From contig JAEKLK010000319.1 in the NCBI GenBank assembly GCA_019509895.1, forward strand, positions 1 to 5,980: a DNA stretch of 5,980 bases, read 5' to 3'. The notes below the pieces were generated by a model. It was not told the DNA's origin. It saw only the letters and a list, made by a program, of their open reading frames with translations, and made no database searches. Within the stretch, counting starts at the first letter, position 1. Every line of letters starts with the position of its first letter. A program made the translations under genes and the position numbers. This document shows positions 1 to 5,728 of the stretch, one piece after another. The stretch comes from Betaproteobacteria bacterium (GTDB lineage Bacteria; Pseudomonadota; Gammaproteobacteria; Burkholderiales; SG8-39).

Positions 1-218
1 TCGGCCTGCAGGCGCCGGCAGGCACGCCGCGCGAGATCGTGGTGCGCCTGCAGCGCGCCGTAGCGAAGATCGTGCGCGAGCCGGAGATCGCGGAGCGCAT
101 GACCAATCTCGGCATGGAGCTGCGTGAGAACGGCACGGAGGACTACATACGCTTTGCCAAGGAAGACATGGAACGTTATGCACAGGCCGTGAAGGCGGCG
201 GGAGTGCGCCAGGAATGA
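1..218 (+). CDS. TctC/Bug-family tripartite tricarboxylate transporter receptor, C-terminal fragment
   Basis: This is the last 71 codons of a gene whose start lies before the window; the first full codon is at 3 and the TGA is at 216-218. The readable protein opens with GLQAPAGTPREIVVRLQRAV and continues through a KIVREPEIAERMTNLGMEL-like stretch to a YAQAVKAAGV tail. The APAGTP..IV..L block, followed by helical segments with a conserved 'R....G' element, is the usual C-terminal signature of the TctC/Bug periplasmic receptors. These are about 320 residues long and hugely expanded in Burkholderiales. They bind carboxylates and other small acids in the periplasm and hand them to a TctAB membrane pair, which is not visible here. 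The stop overlaps the next gene's start (ATGA, 215-218), so the two are probably co-translated. The ligand cannot be inferred. The family call is firm; the signal peptide and most of the binding lobes lie outside the window. Confidence 0.88.
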   Translation, partial: GLQAPAGTPREIVVRLQRAVAKIVREPEIAERMTNLGMELRENGTEDYIRFAKEDMERYAQAVKAAGVRQE

Positions 219-1252
219 CCACGGGACTGGATCGCATCCGCACCGACGTCGTCGGCAGCCTGCTCCGCCCGGCGAAATGGAAGGAGGCGCGGCTCAGGCT
301 GGAGGCCGGCCAGCTCGGCGTCGAGGAGTTCGCGCACATCGAGCTCGACTGCGTGCGCGAGCACCTGCGGCTGCAGGAATCGATCGGACTGGACGTCCTC
401 ACCGACGGCGAGATCAGCCGGCTCAACTTCCAGGACAGCTTCGGCCTGGCGGTGAGCGGCTATCAAACAGGGGAGATGCGCGCCGGCGAGAACGTGCGCA
501 CGCACGAGAACCGCGCCGCGGGCGGCACGCCGCTTGCCCGCTGGGACATACCGGACCTCGCCGGCCCTGGCACACCGGTCGTGCATCGTCGCCCGGTGGT
601 GAAGCGTCTCCAGCTCGTGCGCAATCCGCCGCTCGAGGAATACCGGCGCGCGGCGCCGCTGGCGAAGAAGCCGGTGAAGGTCTCGCTGATCGGCCCGGAC
701 CGCATCATGCAGCGCTACGACCATGCAAATTCAAAGCACGTGTATGCGAGCGCCGACGCCTTCCTCGACGACGTAGTCGAAATCCAGCGACGCATGATCG
801 GCGAGCTGGTGGCCGCCGGCTGCCGCTACGTGCATATCGACGAGCCGGGCTACACCGCCTATGTCGACGAGCCGTCGATGGAAGCGATGCGCAAGCGCGG
901 CGAGGATCCGATGCAGAACTTCGCGCGCTCGCTGCGCGCGAACGCCAGGCTGGTCGCGGGCTTTCCCGGCGTGACGTTCGGCATCCATCTCTGCCGCGGG
1001 AACCAGAGGAGCATGTGGCACCGCGAAGGCGTGGTGCTCGGGCTCGTCAGCACGAAGGTGCCGGAGCTCGAGCCGGTCGATGCGCTGGTGCGTCGGGTCG
1101 AGGAGGCCGCCAAGCACGTGCCGCTCGAGCGGCTCGCCATCAGCCCGCAATGCGGCTTCGGCTCCGACGTGGTCGGCAATCTCATCAGCGAGGACGACCA
1201 GAAGCGCAAGCTCGAACGGGTCGTCGAGGCGGCGCGCCGGGTGTGGCAATGA
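215..1252 (+). CDS. MetE C-terminal-like (cobalamin-independent methionine synthase II family) protein with probable internal deletion
   Basis: A 345-residue protein of the UROD/MetE-like superfamily. MetE itself transfers a methyl group to a thiol held on zinc; the stand-alone relatives have mostly unknown substrates. Visible family marks are the N-terminal RIRTDVVGSLLRP (residues 8-19), LTDGEISRLNF (62-72), VSLIGPDRI (156-164), YVHIDEPGYT (205-214), the zinc-ligand motif HLCRGN (His258, Cys260) and LAISPQCGFGSD (307-318), whose Cys313 should be the last zinc ligand. In relatives, the MWHREG block is followed by an FxxxxxxxLEYD-containing stretch before VLGLV.TK. Here EG272 runs straight into VVLGLVSTK, so some 40 residues, including the expected glutamate ligand, appear absent. 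The frame stays open. The ATG start is supported by its 4-bp overlap with the upstream stop, a GGAG at 201-204 about 10 nt upstream, and the family-typical N terminus. Cytosolic; no signal peptide. The family is clear; the activity is doubtful. Confidence 0.87.
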   Translation: MTTGLDRIRTDVVGSLLRPAKWKEARLRLEAGQLGVEEFAHIELDCVREHLRLQESIGLDVLTDGEISRLNFQDSFGLAVSGYQTGEMRAGENVRTHENRAAGGTPLARWDIPDLAGPGTPVVHRRPVVKRLQLVRNPPLEEYRRAAPLAKKPVKVSLIGPDRIMQRYDHANSKHVYASADAFLDDVVEIQRRMIGELVAAGCRYVHIDEPGYTAYVDEPSMEAMRKRGEDPMQNFARSLRANARLVAGFPGVTFGIHLCRGNQRSMWHREGVVLGLVSTKVPELEPVDALVRRVEEAAKHVPLERLAISPQCGFGSDVVGNLISEDDQKRKLERVVEAARRVWQ

Positions 1253-1276
1253 GGGGCGTAAATTGCTTACAACTTA

Positions 1277-1297
1277 ATTACGTACTTAGTACGAAAT
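1277..1297. promoter_or_regulatory. Near-perfect 21-bp palindrome, candidate operator upstream of the LLM oxidoreductase
   Basis: The core CGTACT-T-AGTACG (1281-1293) is perfectly symmetric around position 1287. The symmetry extends to 1277 and 1297 with only the 1280/1294 pair mismatched. A partial direct repeat of ACTTA occurs at 1272 and 1284. The palindrome sits in an AT-rich 49-bp gap between two GC-rich genes and ends 4 bp before the ATG. The size and symmetry fit a dimeric repressor site (MarR, TetR or similar); the protein is not identified. A TTGCTT at 1263-1268 could be a -35, but no good -10 follows, so no promoter is claimed. Confidence 0.5.
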
Positions 1298-1301
1298 CTT
1301 G

Positions 1302-2348
1302 ATGAAAGAAACGCTGCAGTTCGGAATCTTTGATTGGGTGGAGGCTTCGCCGACGCGCACGCCGGGCGAGGTGTATGCCGGCCGGCTGGCGCTGGCGGAA
1401 GCGGCCGACCGGGCCGGCTTCCATGCCTACATGGTGGCCGAGCACCAGGGCACGCCCCTCTCGATCAATGGCCAGCCGAGCGTGCTGCTCGCGGCGATGG
1501 GCCAGCGCACGAAGCGCCTGCGCTTGGGCGCGCTCACCTTCTGCCTGCCGTGGTACGACGCCTACCGGTTCTACAACGAGGTGTGCATGCTGGATCAGCT
1601 CTCGGGCGGGCGCCTCGAGCTCGGCGTCGGCCGCGGCGTGTCGCCCATCGAGTCCGTGATCTTCGGCATGCAGAACATCGAGCACTCGCGCGAGAACTAC
1701 CGGGAGACGCTCGAGGTGTTCTTCGCGGCGTCCCAGAGCCGGACGCTCAACTACAGCGGCAAGCACTACCAGTACCGCGACGTCGAGATCCACAACCGGC
1801 CGGTGCAGCAGCCGTATCCGCCCCTCTGGTTCCCGAGCTCGAACCGCGAGTCGATCGACTTCACCGCGCGCCATGGCTATCACACGGCGCTGCTGATGAA
1901 GCCGGAGGCCTGCCGGCCGCTCTTCGAGCAATACCGCGCCACCTGGGAGCAGCACCGCAACGACCCGGGCCGGCATAACGCGCATGTGACGGCGCCGCAC
2001 CTCGGCAAGACGCAGCACCTGGTGATCGCCGAGACCGAGGCGGAGGCGCACCGGCTCGGCGTCGAGGCGTACGCGACCTGGGTGGACCACATCCACCACC
2101 TGACGCGCAAGCTCGGCCGCCCCGACGCGCACAGGACCGATCCTTTCGATCCCGAGTCGGCGCAGCCCCTTGTCGCGGGCAGCCCGCGCACGGTGCTCGA
2201 GAAACTGCAGCGCCTGCTGGACGTGACGACGGCGAATTACCTCCTTTGCGTCTTTTCCTTCGGTGATCTGGCGCCGGAGCACGCGCTGCGCTCGCTCGAC
2301 CTCTTCCGCCGCGAAGTGATGCCTCACCTGCGGCTCGCGGCGCCCTGA
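1302..2348 (+). CDS. LLM-class (luciferase-like) flavin-dependent oxidoreductase
   Basis: A 348-residue cytosolic protein of the bacterial-luciferase-like TIM-barrel family. Such enzymes use reduced FMN or F420, usually to oxygenate a small organic substrate; in a betaproteobacterium FMN with a separate flavin reductase is more likely. Family marks are the first strand LQFGIFDWVE (residues 5-14), AEHQG (46-50) where relatives often have AEHH, LRLGALTFCLPWYDAYR (73-89), LDQLSGGRLELGVGRG (97-112, the flavin-side loop), VAGSPRTVLEKLQ (291-303) and the C-terminal FGDLAPEHALRSLDLF (320-335). The length is normal and all blocks are present, so it looks intact. ATG 1302 is preferred; an in-frame TTG lies directly before it at 1299. 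No Shine-Dalgarno sequence is visible upstream, so initiation may be weak or the message nearly leaderless. Its own promoter and operator probably lie in the AT-rich gap upstream, separating it from the preceding pair. The substrate is unknown. Confidence 0.9.
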   Translation: MKETLQFGIFDWVEASPTRTPGEVYAGRLALAEAADRAGFHAYMVAEHQGTPLSINGQPSVLLAAMGQRTKRLRLGALTFCLPWYDAYRFYNEVCMLDQLSGGRLELGVGRGVSPIESVIFGMQNIEHSRENYRETLEVFFAASQSRTLNYSGKHYQYRDVEIHNRPVQQPYPPLWFPSSNRESIDFTARHGYHTALLMKPEACRPLFEQYRATWEQHRNDPGRHNAHVTAPHLGKTQHLVIAETEAEAHRLGVEAYATWVDHIHHLTRKLGRPDAHRTDPFDPESAQPLVAGSPRTVLEKLQRLLDVTTANYLLCVFSFGDLAPEHALRSLDLFRREVMPHLRLAAP

Positions 2349-2357
2349 ATCACGGGA

Positions 2358-2374
2358 CCGGCCACTTGTGCCGG
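2358..2374 (+). repeat. Small hairpin just after the LLM stop codon
   Basis: CCGG (2358-2361) pairs with CCGG (2371-2374). With one bulged C, CA (2363-2364) pairs with TG (2369-2370), leaving a CTTG loop. It begins 10 nt after the TGA. No T tract follows, so it is not an intrinsic terminator; it could protect the 3' end of a processed message. Weak evidence, structure only. Confidence 0.25.
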
Positions 2375-2474
2375 CGACCGCGCGGGGCGCGTTGAAGAAA
2401 CGACTAAGCCGCCCGGACTATGCCGTAGCCCGATGGCGACGTAGTTGTTTAATGACTTTGGTAGGAAGATGCTG

Positions 2475-2502
2475 ACCGTGCAGTGCAATCACACTGCACG
2501 GT
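2475..2502. repeat. Perfect 11-bp inverted repeat with 6-nt loop
   Basis: ACCGTGCAGTG (2475-2485) and CACTGCACGGT (2492-2502) are exact reverse complements around the loop CAATCA, and a further G-U pair is possible outside. There is no T run on either strand, so it is not an intrinsic terminator. It could be a structural stem of the proposed RNA or a DNA-level protein site. Confidence 0.6.
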
Positions 2503-2642
2503 TGGATGAGCGGCCGTCACGCTGTTATCAGCGCCGTCCGAGAGACCGAACGGTCGCCGAGAAATCGGCCACGTCAGCCGGTCCACGGTAGCGCCAAGCA
2601 AAGTGTAGTCGCCGTCTGATCGCCAAGTAGCAGGTCGTACCG

Positions 2643-2677
2643 GAGGGCACGTCTAGCGGGCGTGCCCTCTTTTTTTT
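2643..2677 (+). terminator. Rho-independent terminator, + strand
   Basis: A 9-bp perfect stem, GAGGGCACG (2643-2651) with CGTGCCCTC (2661-2669), closes a 9-nt loop and is followed at once by eight T residues (2670-2677). The G+C-rich stem and uninterrupted T tract are the classic form. On the minus strand no T run follows the stem, so it acts in one direction and marks the 3' end of a + strand transcript coming from 2349-2642. Confidence 0.9.
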
Positions 2678-2846
2678 GTCCCGCGCGGAAATGATTCTGC
2701 ACAAGGCCGGACGCGCGCGGTATCGCCGCTCACCGCGACGTCGTGTCGAGCTCCCGGCGATTTTGCAATGGAGCTTTGTCGACGCTTGCACACTTCGCCG
2801 CGACAGGCAAATCCCGCATGCACATGTCGGGCGCGTTACACGCGGC
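2678..2846. other. Intergenic stretch without recognised features
   Basis: This lies between the + strand terminator and the stop codon of the minus-strand binding-protein gene. I see no credible short gene, RNA or intrinsic terminator in it. The minus-strand gene therefore has no visible terminator of its own and may end by Rho or run into the convergent RNA region. Confidence 0.5.
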
Positions 2847-3818
2847 CTATTTTCCGAGGCGCTTCATCGCCCCGTCGTAGTAGCTGAGATCGACGTAGCG
2901 CTCGGGCGCGGGCGCCCTTCCGCCCCAGCCGCCCTCGATCTCGGCGCGCAGCGCCAGCACGTTGCGGAAGCCGGCCATGTCGAAGCGCGCGTCGGGCGCG
3001 ACGCCGAATTTCGGATCGGTCATCAGCTCCCAGCTTTGCGCCGCCACCTCACGGCTCACCTTGAGGCGCTCGGCGAGGATGCCGACGGCCGCGTCCTTGT
3101 TCGTCGGCGACATCACCCAGCGCGTGCCCTCGATGACGCCCGCGATGTAGCGCTCGAGCAGCTCGCGGTTCGCCTGGCCCCATTTGCGCAGCACGAAGGT
3201 GCCGTTCGCCTGGTACGGGCCGATGAGGTCGATCGCGCGCCCCATGCTCTTCAGGCCCGAGGCCTTGGCGTCGAGCGCGAACGGCAGGTTGAGCATCGCG
3301 CCCTTGTAGTCCTTGTTCTCCTTCATGCCGCGAAGCCGCAGCGCAGTGCCGCCGATCGGATGGACCTTGTAGTCCGCGCCCTCCTTAAGCCCATTTACCA
3401 AGAGGATCTTCTTCAGCTGCAGCGCGTAGGCGGTGTTCGGCGCATCGACCAGCAGCGTCATGCCCTTGAGATCCGCATACGAGCGCACCTCGGGCTGCAC
3501 GAAGAATTCGTTCATGCTGCTGTCGCCGCCGGTGACGATGACCACATCCTCGCCGGCGAGCTCGACCATCGCCACGGCGTTGTCGACTGCCGCCTGCGCG
3601 ATCTGGAATTCGCCCTTGGCGAGGCCGTTGCGCTGCTCGTCGGAGTTGACGGTGAAGAGCACCTCTACCGCGAGGCCCTGGCGGGCGAACAGGCCCTCTT
3701 TCGCCGCCGCCAGGACCGGGAGCGACTGTGCCCCGGGAAACATCTTTACCTTGAGCTGCGTCTGCGCCGCGACGGCGAGCGGCAGCGCGGCCAGCAGCGC
3801 TGCGACGATGCGCTTCAT
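2847..3818 (-). CDS. ABC-transporter periplasmic substrate-binding protein, NMT1/SsuA-like
   Basis: A 323-residue exported solute receptor of the type that feeds nitrate/sulfonate/taurine or pyrimidine-precursor ABC importers; the ligand here is unknown. The N terminus MKRIVAALLAALPLAVAAQ is a signal peptide: two basic residues, a hydrophobic core and an AVAA cleavage area near residue 18. The mature protein starts LKVKMFPGAQSLPVLAAAKEGLFARQGLAVEV, the first strand and helix of this fold in which relatives read 'a...Gl...GL.ve'. Then come GEFQIAQAAVDNAVAM, EVRSYADLKGMTLLVDAPNTAYAL and a C-terminal YYDGAMKRLGK. The length is normal and no cysteine lipobox is seen, so it should be soluble in the periplasm. 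An AGGAGG ideally spaced before the ATG (complement of 3826-3834) supports the start. No permease or ATPase adjoins it. It is divergent from the Rieske oxygenase operon, suggesting it imports that pathway's substrate; this is inference. Confidence 0.88.
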   Translation of the reverse strand: MKRIVAALLAALPLAVAAQTQLKVKMFPGAQSLPVLAAAKEGLFARQGLAVEVLFTVNSDEQRNGLAKGEFQIAQAAVDNAVAMVELAGEDVVIVTGGDSSMNEFFVQPEVRSYADLKGMTLLVDAPNTAYALQLKKILLVNGLKEGADYKVHPIGGTALRLRGMKENKDYKGAMLNLPFALDAKASGLKSMGRAIDLIGPYQANGTFVLRKWGQANRELLERYIAGVIEGTRWVMSPTNKDAAVGILAERLKVSREVAAQSWELMTDPKFGVAPDARFDMAGFRNVLALRAEIEGGWGGRAPAPERYVDLSYYDGAMKRLGK

Positions 3819-3873
3819 GGGTGAATCCTCCTCTGGCCGCTAGATTATCATTCGCCTCCTAAGGAGGAACGCC
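3819..3873. promoter_or_regulatory. 55-bp divergent control region with overlapping -10-like elements
   Basis: This separates the start codons of the binding protein (minus) and the oxygenase alpha subunit (plus). An AT-rich core holds TATCAT on the + strand (3846-3851, five of six matches to TATAAT) and GATAAT on the minus strand (complement of 3844-3849, also five of six). The two overlap by four bases. No good -35 is seen for either. If both are real, the two polymerases could not bind at once, and a regulator may help one or the other. Confidence 0.42.
3855..3867 (+). promoter_or_regulatory. Shine-Dalgarno of the oxygenase operon inside a self-complementary hairpin
   Basis: TAAGGAGG (3860-3867) is a near-ideal ribosome site 6 nt before the ATG at 3874. 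It is directly preceded by its complement: CCTCCT-A-AGGAGG is a perfect 13-bp palindrome. In RNA, CCUCC would pair with GGAGG over a UAA loop and hide the site. Whether this happens depends on the transcription start: from the -10-like element at 3846-3851, transcription would begin within the palindrome and lose part of the pairing arm. Confidence 0.6.
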
Positions 3874-5199
3874 ATGCTGCAGGAGCAAATCCCCGACCTA
3901 GCGAAATTCGTCGAGCCCGACCGCGTCCGGCGCGAGGTTTACACCGATGCGGCGATCTTCGATCTCGAGATGCAGCGCATCCACGAAAAGGTGTGGATCT
4001 ACTGCGGCCACGAGACGCAGGTGCCGAAGGTCGGCGACTACTACACCGTGCAGATCGGCCGCCAGCCGATGATCATGGTGCGCGGCGCGGACGGCAAGAT
4101 CCACGTGCTCTACAACCGCTGCCCGCACCGCGGCAACATGATCGCCGGCGACCGCAAGGGCAACACCGGCGAGTTCTTCCGCTGCTCCTACCACGCGTGG
4201 CAGTTCCACCTCGACGGCAAGCTCAAGAACATCCCGATGATGGAGGCGGGCTACAAGGGCACGCGCTACGAGAAAGACAAGTCCGACTGCAATGTGAAGC
4301 GCGCCGCCCGCGTCGAGAACTATCGCGGCTTCGTCTTCGCGAGCCTCGCCAATGACGGTCCGACGCTGAAGGAGTTCCTCGGGAAAGCGATCGTTGCCTT
4401 CGACGACATGTGCGACCGGGCCCCGGAAGGCGAGGTCGAGATCGTGCCGACCTGCTTCCGCGTCATCCAGCACTCGAACTGGAAGATCTTCCTGGAGAAC
4501 CAGCTCGACGCGCTGCATCCCTCGGTCGTACACCAGTCGACCGGCCGCGCCGCCCACGAGGTGGAGAAGGAGATCGCCAAGCGCACGAAGAAAGGCGAGG
4601 CGCCGCTCTCCTACCACATGCTCTCCGCGTTCGCGACGGTGACGATCGACAAGTGGGACAGTTTCCAGACGATCAACTACCCGCACGGCCACTGCATCCT
4701 CACCGGCTACATGGGCCTGCGGCCGCGGGATCCGGATACGCTCGCCTACGACAAGGTCATGATCAAGGCGTACGGGCAGAAGCGCTTCGAGGAGATCGTC
4801 GGCGTCAATATCCACCACGTGCTCATCTACCCGGGGCTCTCGGTGCAGTCGCCGCTGCAGCAGCTGCGCGCGGTGCGGCCGCTCGGCGTCGACCGCACGC
4901 TGACCGAGATCTGGCACTTCCGCCTGAAGGGCGCGCCCGAGCCGATCTACCGGCGCTCGCTCGCCTATTACAACCTGGTGAACTCGCCCTCGACGCTGAT
5001 CAACGCCGACGACCTGGAGAACTTCTGGAAATGCCACCAGGGACTCTCGTCCGACGCCGGACAGTGGGTGAGCTTCGCCCGCCATATGGGGCGCGACCTG
5101 GAAAACGATGGCGTGGTCGAGACCGCGCCCAACTGCGGCACCTCGGAAGCGCCGATGAGGAACCAGATGAAGGCGTGGGCGGAGTACATGCGTGGCTAA
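3874..5199 (+). CDS. Aromatic ring-hydroxylating oxygenase, alpha (catalytic) subunit
   Basis: A 441-residue Rieske non-haem iron oxygenase large subunit. Such enzymes add O2 to an aromatic ring, usually giving a cis-dihydrodiol, with electrons from a separate reductase or ferredoxin. The Rieske domain (about residues 40-160) has CPH (Cys83, His85) and CSYH (Cys104, His107) as [2Fe-2S] ligands with 18 residues between, one more than in naphthalene dioxygenase. The catalytic domain has the ENxxDxxHxxxxH motif at 208-220: Asp212 is the expected bridge to the neighbouring Rieske centre, and His215 and His220 are iron ligands. The third ligand is probably in NADDLENFW (378-385), Asp380 more likely than Asp379. 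All key residues are present and the length is normal, so it should be active. The start has a near-ideal SD. The next gene is its beta subunit, overlapping by 8 bp. Similarity suggests an aromatic acid-type substrate, but none can be assigned from sequence alone. No electron-transfer partner is in the window. Confidence 0.94.
   Translation: MLQEQIPDLAKFVEPDRVRREVYTDAAIFDLEMQRIHEKVWIYCGHETQVPKVGDYYTVQIGRQPMIMVRGADGKIHVLYNRCPHRGNMIAGDRKGNTGEFFRCSYHAWQFHLDGKLKNIPMMEAGYKGTRYEKDKSDCNVKRAARVENYRGFVFASLANDGPTLKEFLGKAIVAFDDMCDRAPEGEVEIVPTCFRVIQHSNWKIFLENQLDALHPSVVHQSTGRAAHEVEKEIAKRTKKGEAPLSYHMLSAFATVTIDKWDSFQTINYPHGHCILTGYMGLRPRDPDTLAYDKVMIKAYGQKRFEEIVGVNIHHVLIYPGLSVQSPLQQLRAVRPLGVDRTLTEIWHFRLKGAPEPIYRRSLAYYNLVNSPSTLINADDLENFWKCHQGLSSDAGQWVSFARHMGRDLENDGVVETAPNCGTSEAPMRNQMKAWAEYMRG
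5181..5184 (+). promoter_or_regulatory. Ribosome binding site deciding the GTG start of the beta subunit
   Basis: GGAG lies inside the last codons of the alpha gene, with 7 nt before the GTG at 5192. There is no nearby in-frame ATG, so this site and the family-typical downstream sequence support the GTG start and the 8-bp gene overlap. Confidence 0.6.
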
Positions 5200-5728
5200 G
5201 CTGAAAAAGGCATTGAAGAAGCTCGTGCGCCGCAAGGCGAACGGCGCCGGCATCCACGAGACACAGCACGCCATCGAGCAGTTCCTTTTCCGGCAGGCCG
5301 AGCTGCTCGACGGCAAGCAGTGGCAGGACTACATCGAGCTCTTCACGCCCGACGGGGTGTACTGGATGCCGCCCGAGCCCTCGCACACACACTGGGACGG
5401 CATGCCGGCGATCTTCGCCGAGGACAGGAACCTGATGACCGTGCGCATGAAGCGCATCCTGCATCCGGACGCCTGGTCGCAGCGGCCGCTCTGGGAGACG
5501 AACCATGTCGTCTCCAACATCATCGTCGAGAAGGAAACGGCCGACGAGGTGCAGGTGCGCTCGCGCTTTCACATGCTGGAGCTCCGGCGCGACGACGTGC
5601 GGCACTTCGCCGGCGCCTATCGCCACACGCTCAAGCGCACGCGCGAGGGCTTCCGGATAAAACTGCAGCGCGTCGACATGACCAATGCGCAGGCCGCGTA
5701 CGACTACGTAATCCAGGCGTGGGTCTGA
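5192..5728 (+). CDS. Aromatic ring-hydroxylating oxygenase, beta (small) subunit
   Basis: A 178-residue protein with the NTF2-like cone fold typical of oxygenase beta subunits, which hold the alpha trimer together in an alpha3beta3 complex and are usually not catalytic. Recognisable stretches are AIEQFLFRQAELLDGKQWQDYIELFTPDGVYWMP (about residues 28-61), the TVRMKRI segment near residue 85, and TNHVVSNIIVE (108-118), then VQVRSRFHMLELRR, with a YRHTLKRTREGFRIKLQRVDM segment near the C terminus; this order is standard for the family. The length fits (usual range about 160-190). It starts at GTG, overlapping the alpha stop by 8 bp. The first 15 residues are strongly basic (eight Lys/Arg), ahead of the fold proper, which is unusual and could be a disordered or amphipathic tail. 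It overlaps the next gene by 10 bp, so translation of the three is probably coupled. Confidence 0.92.
   Translation: MAKLKKALKKLVRRKANGAGIHETQHAIEQFLFRQAELLDGKQWQDYIELFTPDGVYWMPPEPSHTHWDGMPAIFAEDRNLMTVRMKRILHPDAWSQRPLWETNHVVSNIIVEKETADEVQVRSRFHMLELRRDDVRHFAGAYRHTLKRTREGFRIKLQRVDMTNAQAAYDYVIQAWV

Larger units (their letters stand above)
2428..2677 (+). ncRNA. Candidate structured small RNA or long structured 3' UTR ending at a strong terminator
   Basis: I do not recognise this as a known RNA family. It is a non-coding stretch of lower G+C than the flanking genes, ending in a clear + strand terminator. Possible elements are a 9-bp long-range stem pairing GATGGCGAC (2432-2440) with GTCGCCGTC (2608-2616, one G-U), the 11-bp hairpin at 2475-2502, CGCTG-TTAT-CAGCG (2520-2533), GACC-GAAC-GGTC (2544-2555) and, directly abutting it, GCCGA-GAAA-TCGGC (2556-2569) with a GNRA-type loop. 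The 5' end is a guess: a weak promoter-like pair, TTGAAG (2392-2397) and GACTAT (2416-2421) with 18-bp spacing, would start transcription near 2428. The alternative is read-through from the LLM gene, making this its 3' UTR. It is convergent with the minus-strand binding-protein gene, whose stop is 170 bp beyond the terminator. The structure comes from sequence inspection, not from folding energies or conservation. Confidence 0.38.

Noticed and set aside
1278..2327. Minus-strand open frame (349 codons) opposite the LLM gene
   Set aside because: Shadow of the clearly coding + strand frame; low-complexity arginine/alanine/leucine-rich translation.
2358..2374. Intrinsic terminator for the LLM gene
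   Set aside because: The hairpin is short with a bulge and is not followed by a T tract; the real terminator is at 2643-2677.
2469..2591. Possible 40-codon ORF starting ATG after AGGAAG
   Set aside because: The purine-rich stretch is too close to the ATG for a normal SD, the product is arginine-rich without features, and the frame runs through the 11-bp hairpin and other stems, which fits an RNA better.
2428..2677. 6S RNA, SRP RNA, tmRNA, RNase P RNA or a known riboswitch
   Set aside because: From memory the conserved cores of these RNAs are not present, and no + strand gene follows that a riboswitch could control. A covariance-model search would settle it.
2528..2791. Minus-strand open frame of 87 codons across the terminator
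   Set aside because: It reads through the terminator stem and T tract, shows no ribosome site or recognisable motif, and lies in the region better explained as structured RNA.
2676..3824. + strand open frame (382 codons) opposite the binding-protein gene
   Set aside because: The minus-strand frame has a signal peptide, ideal SD and family motifs; the + frame starts just after a terminator and has no recognisable sequence.
3898..5316. Long minus-strand open frame (472 codons) opposite the oxygenase genes
   Set aside because: It lies antisense to two genes with complete, recognisable motifs; its translation is rich in R, A, V, L, H with no family features, typical of a high-G+C shadow.
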